Notes under the pieces: model-generated
The model's database searches: none
What the model was told of the DNA's origin: nothing
Seen by the model: the letters and a program-made list of their open reading frames with translations, nothing else
Shown here: positions 1 through 5,901 of the stretch, in pieces
How the letters are laid out: the number at the start of each line of letters is the position of its first letter
How positions within the stretch are numbered: the stretch's first letter is position 1
Made by a program: the position numbers and the translations under genes
Source: Pseudomonadota bacterium
GTDB taxonomy: Bacteria; Pseudomonadota; Alphaproteobacteria; Acetobacterales; Acetobacteraceae
DNA length: 6,433 nucleotides
Direction of reading: 5' to 3'
NCBI GenBank assembly: GCA_021845835.1
Contig: JAJZVE010000272.1
Location: 1 to 6,433 of the forward strand

Positions 1-144
1 GCCAGCCCGGTGACCAGCATCAGCACGCTGCGTGTCACGACGGCCGATATGCTGCTCGGCGCGGATTGGCTGCGCGGCAACCGCGTGTGGATTTCCTACG
101 CCGCGCACCGTGTGACCATCCAGCCGCATCCGCCGGACGGGTGA
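1..144 (+). CDS. Retropepsin-like aspartic protease family protein, C-terminal end only
   Basis: This is the last 47 codons of a gene that begins left of the window, read in frame 1 and ending at TGA 142-144. The segment DMLLGADWLRGNRVWISYA (about codons 16-34 of the fragment) resembles the end of the retropepsin-like domain found in many proteobacterial clan AA aspartyl proteases. There a hydrophobic-hydrophobic-Gly motif (LLG) followed by a short helix (xDWL/xDFL) and a final strand pair closes the active-site fold. The catalytic DTG/DSG motif would lie upstream and cannot be seen. The tail after the domain is short and Pro/His-rich (QPHPPDG). Such proteins often carry a signal peptide or tandem protease domains, but neither is visible here. 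The call rests on one short motif region, so it is moderate. Another secreted beta-rich protein is possible. Confidence 0.6.
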   Translation, partial: ASPVTSISTLRVTTADMLLGADWLRGNRVWISYAAHRVTIQPHPPDG

Positions 145-174
145 GGCGCCGGCGCGACGGGCGGCGAGCGCCCC

Positions 175-203
175 TCGACACGCCCCATCCCCCTCCGTAA
201 AGC
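175..203 (+). promoter_or_regulatory. Candidate sigma70-type promoter for the methyltransferase-radA transcript
   Basis: TCGACA at 175-180 matches five of six bases of the -35 consensus. It is followed after exactly 17 bases by TAAAGC at 198-203, which matches only three of six of the -10 consensus. This is the only A/T-containing patch in the GC-rich 83-bp gap between the upstream stop and the methyltransferase start. A start near 210 would give a leader of roughly 18 bases that still includes the ribosome binding site at 219-222. The match is weak and could be chance. Confidence 0.25.
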
Positions 204-218
204 CGCACCGAACCCTGC

Positions 219-222
219 GGAG
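219..222 (+). promoter_or_regulatory. Ribosome binding site of the methyltransferase gene
   Basis: GGAG lies five bases before the ATG at 228-230. It supports that ATG as the start, as does the conserved-looking Trp-rich N-terminus that begins at residue 6. Confidence 0.55.
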
Positions 223-227
223 CGCCC

Positions 228-977
228 ATGCCCGACCTGACCTGGAACGCCAGCACCTGGAACCAGGGCTACGACTGGTCCGGCGGCGGCGAGGAATGGA
301 GTGTCGCGTGGGGCGGCAGCGAGGCGCAGTGGTTCGGCGCGCTGCTGCCGCGGCTGCATCGCGCGCTGCCGGCCCGCGCCATCCTGGAAATCGCCCCCGG
401 CTTCGGCCGCTGGACGCGCTTCCTGCTGCCGGCGTGCCGGGACTATCTCGGCATCGATCTCTCGACCCGGTGCATCGACGCCTGCACGCGCGCCTTCGCG
501 GCCGTGCCGCACGCGCGCTTCGCGGTCAACGACGGCACCTCGCTCGCGGCGGCGCAGCGGCGGCAATACGACCTGGTCTTCTCCTTCGACTCGCTGGTGC
601 ATGCCGAGCTGCCAGTGCTGGCGGCGTATGTGCCGCAGATCCTCGCCTGCCTCGCGCCGGGCGGCGTTGCCTTCGTCCATCATTCCAACCTGCTCGCCCA
701 CGATCCCGAACGCGACTCGCCGCATTCGCGCGCGCGCAGCGTTTCCGCAGCCGCCGTCGCCGATCTGGTGGCGGCGGCGGGCGGGACGGTGCTGCTGCAG
801 GAAGTGGTGGCCTGGGCCGCCATCCCGGCCCACGACGCCCTCACGCTGTTCGCCAACGGCGCCGATTACCCGCAGGGCCCGGCCGTAGTCCTGGACAATC
901 CGCATTTCATGCAGGAGGCGGAATTGATCCGCCGCTTCCAGGCGCCCTGGAACGGCGCCCTGCCGGGGCGGCGCTGA
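228..977 (+). CDS. Class I SAM-dependent methyltransferase, substrate unknown
   Basis: The protein has 249 residues and should be a soluble cytoplasmic Rossmann-fold methyltransferase. Motif I is EIAPGFG at residues 54-60. The acidic end of strand 2 is GIDLS (D77, expected to bind the SAM ribose), a motif III-like NDG lies at 101-103, and strand 4 is DLVFSFDSLVH at 115-125. LAPGG at 142-146 precedes the next strand (VAFVHHSN). The N-terminus is unusually Trp- and Gly-rich: W6, W11, W17, W24, W28 and W35, ending in WGGSEAQW (28-35). I associate this extension with methyltransferases annotated near polysaccharide or glycosylation genes, but no such genes are visible here, so the substrate stays open. 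The ATG is preceded by GGAG. The stop at 975-977 is one base before the radA ATG, so the two genes are probably co-transcribed and translationally coupled. Family call firm, function unknown. Confidence 0.88.
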   Translation: MPDLTWNASTWNQGYDWSGGGEEWSVAWGGSEAQWFGALLPRLHRALPARAILEIAPGFGRWTRFLLPACRDYLGIDLSTRCIDACTRAFAAVPHARFAVNDGTSLAAAQRRQYDLVFSFDSLVHAELPVLAAYVPQILACLAPGGVAFVHHSNLLAHDPERDSPHSRARSVSAAAVADLVAAAGGTVLLQEVVAWAAIPAHDALTLFANGADYPQGPAVVLDNPHFMQEAELIRRFQAPWNGALPGRR

Positions 978-978
978 C

Positions 979-2349
979 ATGCCGCGCCCGGTCGCCCGCT
1001 TCGTCTGCCAGGCCTGCGGTGCGGTCACGCCGAAATGGGCGGGGCGGTGCGAGACCTGCGGCGCGTGGAACACCATCGCCGAGGAAACCGCCGACCCGGC
1101 GCTGGCGCGGCCGAAGGCGGCGCCGGGGCGCAAGATCGGCTTCGTCCCCCTGACGGGAGAGGCCGCGCCGCCGCCGCGCGCCGCCACCGGCATCGCGGAG
1201 CTGGACCGCGTGCTGGGCGGCGGCCTGGTGCCCGGCTCGGCGGTGCTGCTGGGGGGCGATCCGGGGATCGGCAAATCCACGCTGCTGCTGCAGGCCGCCG
1301 CGGCGCTGGCCCGCGCCGGGCGGCGGGTGCTGTATGTCTCGGGCGAGGAGGCGATCGAGCAGGTGCGCATGCGCGCGCGCCGGCTCGATCTGGCCGACGC
1401 GCCGCTCGGCCTCGCCGCCGCCATCAATTTGCGCGACATCGCGGCGTCGCTGGAAGCCGAAAGCGACGCGGCGCTGGTGGTGATCGACAGCATCCAGACG
1501 ATGTGGCTCGACAGCATCGAAAGCGCGCCGGGGTCGGTGACACAGGTGCGCGCCTCGGCCTTCGAGCTGATCCGGCTCGCCAAGGCGCGCGGGTTCGCTC
1601 TCGTGCTGGTCGGGCATGTGACCAAGGACGGGGCGATCGCGGGGCCGCGGGTGCTGGAGCACATGGTCGATGCGGTGCTGCACTTCGAAGGCGACCGCGG
1701 CCACCAGTTCCGCATCCTGCGCGGCGTCAAGAACCGCTTCGGCGCCACCGACGAGATCGGCGTGTTCGAGATGACCGACCGCGGCCTCGCCGAGGTCGCC
1801 AATCCGTCGGCCCTGTTCCTCGCCGAGCGGCGCGGCAACGTCTCCGGCAGCGCCGTGTTCGCGGGGCTGGAGGGGACGCGGCCGGTGCTGGTGGAGGTGC
1901 AGGCGCTGCTCGCCGCCAATCCCGGCGGCGCGCCGCGGCGGTCGGTGATCGGGTGGGAGGCGGGCCGGCTCGCCATGCTGCTCGCGGTGCTGGAGGCGCG
2001 CTGCGGGCTGCGGCTGTCGGCGAGCGATGTCTATCTCAACATCGCCGGCGGCCTGCGCATCGCCGAGCCGGCGGCGGATCTGGCGGTGGCGGCGGCGCTC
2101 GCCTCGGCGGCGGCGGACCGGCCGACCGATCCCGGCCGCGTCTATTTCGGCGAGGTCGGCCTGTCCGGCGAAATCCGCCAGGTGGCGCAGGCGGAAGCGC
2201 GGCTGAAGGAGGCGCAGAAGCTTGGCTTCGCCGCCGCCTGCCTGCCGCGCCGGGTGGCGCGCGGCAACCGGCCGCTGGCTGCACCCGAGGGGATCGCGCT
2301 GCATGAGATCGGGCACCTGTCGGACCTCGTCGCCGCATTCCGGCATTGA
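979..2349 (+). CDS. radA: DNA repair protein RadA (Sms), branch-migration ATPase
   Basis: RadA is a RecA-like hexameric ATPase that helps process recombination intermediates by branch migration. The 456-residue length is normal. An N-terminal zinc finger has C10-x2-C13 and C24-x2-C27. The Walker A motif is GDPGIGKS (93-100, catalytic K99) and Walker B is LVVIDS (166-171). The RadA signature KNRFG is at 251-255, which distinguishes it from RecA and DnaB. The C-terminal Lon-like domain (about 280-456) contains PAADLAV around D367 and GEVGLSGEIR at 391-400. In this family that domain is structural and lacks Lon peptidase activity. The ATG at 979 lies one base after the methyltransferase stop. 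Only a weak G-rich ribosome site (around 965-970) precedes it, so coupling to upstream translation is likely. Zinc finger, ATPase and Lon-like regions are all intact, with no frameshift. Confidence 0.98.
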   Translation: MPRPVARFVCQACGAVTPKWAGRCETCGAWNTIAEETADPALARPKAAPGRKIGFVPLTGEAAPPPRAATGIAELDRVLGGGLVPGSAVLLGGDPGIGKSTLLLQAAAALARAGRRVLYVSGEEAIEQVRMRARRLDLADAPLGLAAAINLRDIAASLEAESDAALVVIDSIQTMWLDSIESAPGSVTQVRASAFELIRLAKARGFALVLVGHVTKDGAIAGPRVLEHMVDAVLHFEGDRGHQFRILRGVKNRFGATDEIGVFEMTDRGLAEVANPSALFLAERRGNVSGSAVFAGLEGTRPVLVEVQALLAANPGGAPRRSVIGWEAGRLAMLLAVLEARCGLRLSASDVYLNIAGGLRIAEPAADLAVAAALASAAADRPTDPGRVYFGEVGLSGEIRQVAQAEARLKEAQKLGFAAACLPRRVARGNRPLAAPEGIALHEIGHLSDLVAAFRH

Positions 2350-2374
2350 GGCGCTGGCATCGCCGGCCGGCCGG

Positions 2375-2386
2375 GCGATATATCGC
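2375..2386. repeat. Perfect 12-bp palindrome in the radA-cvpA gap
   Basis: GCGATATATCGC is a perfect palindrome with an AT core, lying in the otherwise GC-rich 60-bp gap. It is 26 bp after the radA stop and 24 bp before the preferred cvpA start. A second GC palindrome (GCCGGCCGGC, 2362-2371) lies just upstream. It could be an operator or part of a promoter for cvpA-purF, but no good -35 element is found at a suitable distance. Function not established. Confidence 0.3.
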
Positions 2387-2396
2387 GCGGGCACGT

Positions 2397-2408
2397 GGGG
2401 CGGGGTGG
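2397..2408 (+). promoter_or_regulatory. G-rich ribosome binding region favouring GTG 2410 as the cvpA start
   Basis: GGGGCGGGGTGG ends one base before GTG 2410-2412. It is not a textbook Shine-Dalgarno site, but it is the strongest purine-rich stretch nearby. Using GTG 2395 instead would place this stretch inside the coding region. Confidence 0.4.
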
Positions 2409-2409
2409 C

Positions 2410-2976
2410 GTGAACTGGGTTGATCTGTGCGTCATCGGCGTCATCGCCGTGTCTGCGTTGCTCGCCTTCCTGCGCGGCTTCGTGCGCGAGGTGCTGGGCA
2501 TCGGCGCCTGGGTCGGCGCCGGCTTCTTCGCCGTCTGGGCGGCGCCGTTCGTCACCCCGCGGTTTCTGCACTGGGTCGGCCCGGATTTCGGCAAGCCGGC
2601 GGCGCTCGCGGCGATGTTCCTGGTGGCGCTGATCGTGCTCTCGGCGGTCTCCGCCATGATCGGCGGGGTTGTGCGGATGTCGCTGCTGGGTGGCGTGGAT
2701 CGCACGCTCGGGGTGGTTTTCGGGCTGCTGCGGGGTGCGGCGCTGGTCGCCTTCGCCTATATCGCGGCGGGATGGGTGGTGACGGCCGACCAGTGGCCGG
2801 CCGCGGTGCGGCAGGCCCGCACGCTCCCGCTCGCCTATCAGGTGGCCGTGTTCGCCGCGGACCTGCTGCCGCACGACTATCGCCCGAGCGTCGCCCGTCC
2901 CCCCGGCGGGCGCGAGACCCGGGCGGACGACCTGCTGCGCGCCCTGCCGCAGGGACGGGCCCTCGCCCATCCCTGA
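2410..2976 (+). CDS. cvpA: CvpA family inner-membrane protein
   Basis: CvpA proteins are small integral membrane proteins. In E. coli the gene precedes purF and is required for colicin V production; its biochemical role is poorly defined, and links to envelope stress have been reported. This copy has 188 residues with four predicted membrane helices: about 3-21, 30-49, 63-88 and 99-124. Family-typical stretches are FLRGFVREVLGIGAWVGA (20-37) and VDRTLGVVFGLLRG (96-109). A tail of about 60 mostly polar residues follows. I start it at GTG 2410, giving MNWVDL, the usual N-terminus of alphaproteobacterial CvpA. GTG 2395 would add five Gly/Arg-rich residues that do not look like the family. purF begins 23 bp after the stop, so the two genes are very likely one transcript. 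Family call strong, exact start moderately sure. Confidence 0.93.
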   Translation: MNWVDLCVIGVIAVSALLAFLRGFVREVLGIGAWVGAGFFAVWAAPFVTPRFLHWVGPDFGKPAALAAMFLVALIVLSAVSAMIGGVVRMSLLGGVDRTLGVVFGLLRGAALVAFAYIAAGWVVTADQWPAAVRQARTLPLAYQVAVFAADLLPHDYRPSVARPPGGRETRADDLLRALPQGRALAHP

Positions 2977-2984
2977 CCGGGGCC

Positions 2985-2989
2985 AGGAG
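2985..2989 (+). promoter_or_regulatory. Ribosome binding site of purF
   Basis: AGGAG lies ten bases before ATG 3000-3002. The next in-frame ATG (3012) would be 22 bases away, so 3000 is the preferred start. Confidence 0.6.
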
Positions 2990-2999
2990 AGCCGACGCG

Positions 3000-4457
3000 A
3001 TGCCGCACCCGATGGAACCCGGCCACGACGACAAGCTGCATGAGGAATGCGGCGTCGTCGGCGTCTGGAACGCGACCGATGCCGCAGCGCTGGCGGCGCT
3101 GGGGCTGCACGCGCTGCAGCATCGCGGGCAGGAGGCGACCGGGATCGTCAGCTTCGACGGCGAGCATTTCCATTCGCATCGCGGCCTCGGCCTGGTTGGC
3201 GACAATTTCTCCGATGCGCGGGTGATCGCGGGGCTGCCCGGCAGCCGCGCCGTCGGCCACAACCGCTACGCCACCACCGGCGACACGGTGCTGCGCAACG
3301 TGCAGCCGCTCTACGCCGATTTCGAATTCGGCGGGCTGGCGGTCGGGCACAACGGCAACCTGACCAACGCCACCGCGCTGCGCCGCGCCCTGGTGCGGCG
3401 CGGCTGCCTGTTCCAGTCCACGATGGACAGCGAGGTGTTCATCCACCTGATCGCCATCAGCCTCTATTCCACCGTGATCGACCGGCTGATCGATGCGCTG
3501 AAGCAGGTGATCGGCGCCTATTCGCTGATTGCGCTGACCAACGAGGCGCTGATCGGCGCGCGCGACCCGCTGGGCGTGCGTCCGCTGATCCTGGGCCGGC
3601 TGGACGGCGGCGGCTTCGTGCTGGCGAGCGAGACCTGCGCGCTCGACATCGTCGGCGCCGAGTTTGTGCGCGACGTGGAGCCGGGCGAGATCGTGGTGAT
3701 CGACGAGGCGGGCGTTCACAGCATCCGTCCGTTCGGCCGCGCCCGGCCACGCTTCTGCGTGTTCGAGTACATCTACTTCGCGCGCCCGGATTCGATCGTG
3801 GAGGGCATGCCGGTCTATGAGGCGCGCAAGCGTATCGGCGCCGAGCTGGCGCGCGAGAGCCATGTGGCGGCGGACGTGATCGTGCCGGTGCCCGATTCCG
3901 GCGTGCCGGCGGCGATGGGGTATGCGACGGAAAGCGGCCTGCCGTTCGAACTCGGCATCATCCGCAACCACTATGTCGGCCGCACCTTCATCGAGCCGAC
4001 CGACCACATCCGCAATCTCGGCGTCAAGCTGAAGCACTCCGCCAACCGCCCGATGCTGGAGGGGCGGCGCGTGGTGCTGGTGGACGACAGCATCGTGCGC
4101 GGCACCACCAGCCGCAAGATCGTGGAGATGGTGCGCCAGGCCGGGGCGGCGGAGGTGCACATGCGCATTTCCTCGCCGCCGACCACGCATTCCTGCTTCT
4201 ACGGCATCGACACGCCGGAGCGCGGCAAGCTGCTGGCGGCGCGGCACAGCATCGACGAGATGGCGGCGCTGATCGGGGCGGATAGTCTGGCCTTCGTCTC
4301 GATCGACGGCCTGTATCGCGCGCTGCGCCAGGGATCCCGCGACCCCGCCGCGCCGCATTACTGCGACGCCTGCTTCACCGGCGACTACCCGATCCCGCTG
4401 CCGGACGCCTCGCACAACGACAACCGGCAATTGTCGCTGCTGAGCGAGTCGCGCTGA
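3000..4457 (+). CDS. purF: Amidophosphoribosyltransferase (glutamine PRPP amidotransferase)
   Basis: PurF makes 5-phosphoribosylamine from PRPP and glutamine, the first committed step of de novo purine synthesis. The protein has 485 residues. An N-terminal nucleophile glutaminase domain starts with ECGVVG, with the catalytic Cys at residue 17, so about 16 residues must be removed as a propeptide. Further glutaminase motifs are GHNRYATTG from 86, GHNGN at 116-120 and MDSEVF from 142. The PRPP loop in the C-terminal phosphoribosyltransferase domain is VLVDDSIVRGTT, with D362 and D363. Four cysteines, C253, C399, C455 and C458, match the spacing of the [4Fe-4S] ligands of the Bacillus-type enzyme. 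This is therefore the iron-sulfur, propeptide-bearing class, unlike the E. coli enzyme. The gene follows cvpA by 23 bp. Purine-nucleotide feedback is expected from the family. No PurR box or riboswitch is visible upstream. Confidence 0.98.
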   Translation: MPHPMEPGHDDKLHEECGVVGVWNATDAAALAALGLHALQHRGQEATGIVSFDGEHFHSHRGLGLVGDNFSDARVIAGLPGSRAVGHNRYATTGDTVLRNVQPLYADFEFGGLAVGHNGNLTNATALRRALVRRGCLFQSTMDSEVFIHLIAISLYSTVIDRLIDALKQVIGAYSLIALTNEALIGARDPLGVRPLILGRLDGGGFVLASETCALDIVGAEFVRDVEPGEIVVIDEAGVHSIRPFGRARPRFCVFEYIYFARPDSIVEGMPVYEARKRIGAELARESHVAADVIVPVPDSGVPAAMGYATESGLPFELGIIRNHYVGRTFIEPTDHIRNLGVKLKHSANRPMLEGRRVVLVDDSIVRGTTSRKIVEMVRQAGAAEVHMRISSPPTTHSCFYGIDTPERGKLLAARHSIDEMAALIGADSLAFVSIDGLYRALRQGSRDPAAPHYCDACFTGDYPIPLPDASHNDNRQLSLLSESR

Positions 4458-4472
4458 GGGCAGGGGGTGCGC

Positions 4473-4496
4473 CGGCGTCAGCCGCGGATGACGCCG
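4473..4496. terminator. Candidate hairpin between the convergent purF and cca genes
   Basis: CGGCGTCA (4473-4480) and TGACGCCG (4489-4496) form a perfect 8-bp inverted repeat around an 8-base loop. It begins 15 bases after the purF stop and covers the last codons and stop of cca. Because the operons converge here with only 20 bp between stops, the same stem could form in both transcripts. Neither strand shows a T-run after the stem, so it is not a classical intrinsic terminator. Rho-dependent termination or a role in 3'-end protection is equally possible. Confidence 0.4.
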
Positions 4497-5662
4497 TCCG
4501 TTCGCCGCCGCAGTTCCGCCCGTACGTCCCCGGTGCATCCGCCGGCCAGCCACCAGTCGCGCAAGGCGCGCAGCAGCGCGCCCATCTCCGGCCCCGCCGG
4601 CACGCCGGCCGCGCGCAGGTCGCGGCCGCGCAGCGGAAACGCCGGCGCGGGCATGGCCGACAGCCGCGCCAGCAGGTCCGCATCGCCGCCGGCGAGCCAG
4701 ACGCGGCCGAGCAGCACCTCGCGGCTCTCCCCGGCCAGCGCCCGGCGCAGCGCGTCGTCGTCGGCCTGCGGCGGCAGTGCGGGGGCGGCGCGCAGGGCGC
4801 GCAACCGGTCGCGTTCGGCGGCGGACAGCTTCAGCCGCACCGCCAGCGCCGTTGCATCGCCGTCCAGCAGCGCCGCCAGCCGCAGCATCGGGTCGGCGGG
4901 CGTCCCGCGGGCCACCAGCGCCGCCAGCCGCAACGGCGCCGTGCCCTCCGGCAGCACCGCGGCGAGCACGCCGAGCTGCTGCATCAGCGCCACCGCGCCG
5001 CGCGGGTCGGGCGCGGCCAGGATGCGCTTCAGCTCCATCCAGACCCGCTCGGCGGACAGCCGTCGCAGCCCCGGCACCGCCGCCGCGATCGCCGCCACCG
5101 CCTCGGCGTCCGCCGCCCCGGCGCCGTAACGCGCCCAGAAACGGAAGAAGCGCAGGATGCGCAGATAGTCTTCCGCGATGCGGGTCGCCGCCTGGCCGAC
5201 GAAGCGCACGCGGCCGGCGCGCAGGTCGGAAATTCCGCCGAAGTAGTCGAACACCGCGCCGTTCGCTGCCATCGACATCGCATTGATGGTGAAGTCGCGG
5301 CGCGCCGCGTCGGCCTGCCAGTCGTCGGTGAAGGCGACTTCGGCGTGGCGGCCGTCGGTGCTGAGGTCGTGGCGCAGCGTCGTCACCTCGAAGCCGCGAT
5401 GGCCGGAGACCGCCGTGACCGTGCCGTGGTCGATGCCGGTCGGCACCGCCTTCAGCCCCGCCGCGGCCAGCGCGGCCATCACGTCCGCCGGCGGGCGGGG
5501 GGTCGCCAGATCGACATCCGCGACCGGACGGCCGGCCAGCGCGTCGCGCACCGCGCCGCCGACCAGCCGCGCTTCCGGCAGCGCCGTCAGCACCGCGCGC
5601 AGGGCCGGGTCGGCCAGGAACGCCGGCGGCGGCGCGAGCGTCAGCGCCGGCGCGCCGCTCAT
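4478..5662 (-). CDS. cca: CCA tRNA nucleotidyltransferase / class II poly(A) polymerase family
   Basis: This enzyme should add or repair the 3'-terminal CCA of tRNAs using CTP and ATP. The protein has 394 residues. The nucleotidyltransferase head carries LVGGAVRDAL (33-42), with the catalytic metal-binding pair DVD at D49 and D51. RRDFTINAM follows at 121-129, and EDYLRILRFFRF at 164-175 is the neck-domain nucleotide-recognition signature. The rest is the helical body and tail; no HD phosphohydrolase motif is seen. Bacterial poly(A) polymerase is a close relative. With this short length, no basic C-terminal extension and alphaproteobacteria commonly having one such enzyme, CCA addition is the better call. 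The ATG (5660-5662) overlaps the DUF6111 gene stop by four bases (ATGA) and lacks a clear ribosome site, so it is probably translated by coupling. A much longer upstream in-frame extension is open but overlaps DUF6111 and Nudix coding sequence, so it is not used. Confidence 0.94.
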   Translation of the reverse strand: MSGAPALTLAPPPAFLADPALRAVLTALPEARLVGGAVRDALAGRPVADVDLATPRPPADVMAALAAAGLKAVPTGIDHGTVTAVSGHRGFEVTTLRHDLSTDGRHAEVAFTDDWQADAARRDFTINAMSMAANGAVFDYFGGISDLRAGRVRFVGQAATRIAEDYLRILRFFRFWARYGAGAADAEAVAAIAAAVPGLRRLSAERVWMELKRILAAPDPRGAVALMQQLGVLAAVLPEGTAPLRLAALVARGTPADPMLRLAALLDGDATALAVRLKLSAAERDRLRALRAAPALPPQADDDALRRALAGESREVLLGRVWLAGGDADLLARLSAMPAPAFPLRGRDLRAAGVPAGPEMGALLRALRDWWLAGGCTGDVRAELRRRTDGVIRG

Positions 5663-5901
5663 CGCGCGGCGGGGACGCCGTGCCCCGGCACGATGCGCCC
5701 GTCCTCCAGTTGCGCCGGCACATAGGTCTCGCCGCGTTCCAGCCGGCGCGCCAGGCCGAACCACAGCGTTGCCGTCGCCAGCACCGTGACCGCGGCGACC
5801 GCCCCCCACAGCAGCGCCGGCTGCGCCCGCGCCGCCGCAAGCCGCCAGGCGGCGTAGAGCACGAACGGGGACAGGAACAGCGCCAGCTCGGCCCAGCGCA
5901 T
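5659..5901 (-). CDS. DUF6111 family small membrane protein
   Basis: This gene encodes 80 residues with two hydrophobic helices, about 4-22 (AELALFLSPFVLYAAWRLAA) and 29-50. A short hydrophilic tail contains GETYVPAQLEDGRIVPGH. That tail, with the small size and position, is what I recall for the DUF6111 family of alphaproteobacteria; no function is known to me. It is likely an inner-membrane protein with a soluble C-terminus. The ATG (5899-5901) shares one base with the Nudix stop (TGATG) and has GGAG seven bases upstream inside the Nudix gene. Its stop overlaps the cca start by four bases. The tight packing implies co-translation with both neighbours. That the gene is real is well supported by the overlaps and codon use; the family name is from memory. 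Confidence 0.8.
   Translation of the reverse strand: MRWAELALFLSPFVLYAAWRLAAARAQPALLWGAVAAVTVLATATLWFGLARRLERGETYVPAQLEDGRIVPGHGVPAAR

Noticed and set aside
145..174. Short inverted repeats after the first gene (GGGCG 159-163 / CGCCC 169-173, and GGCGC 151-155 / GCGCC 168-172) as a terminator
   Set aside because: Stems are only five base pairs, compete with each other, and have no T-run; such repeats are expected by chance at this GC content.
96..1976. Long minus-strand open frame (626 codons) opposite the methyltransferase and radA
   Set aside because: It lies opposite two clear genes, has low-complexity Ala/Arg/Ser/Pro content and no recognisable domain. Very GC-rich coding sequence commonly leaves antisense frames open.
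907..2970. Minus-strand open frame of 687 codons opposite radA and cvpA
   Set aside because: The translation is Arg/Gln/His/Ala-rich without domain motifs and mirrors the codon bias of the sense genes.
2427..2999. In-frame open extension upstream of purF giving a 676-residue product
   Set aside because: It overlaps cvpA in another frame, has Arg/Gly low-complexity composition, and purF has its own AGGAG-preceded ATG just before the conserved ECGVVG.
2877..5840. Minus-strand open frame of 987 codons opposite purF and overlapping cca in another frame
   Set aside because: It is an antisense and out-of-frame shadow; purF and cca carry complete catalytic motifs in their own frames, and this one has none.
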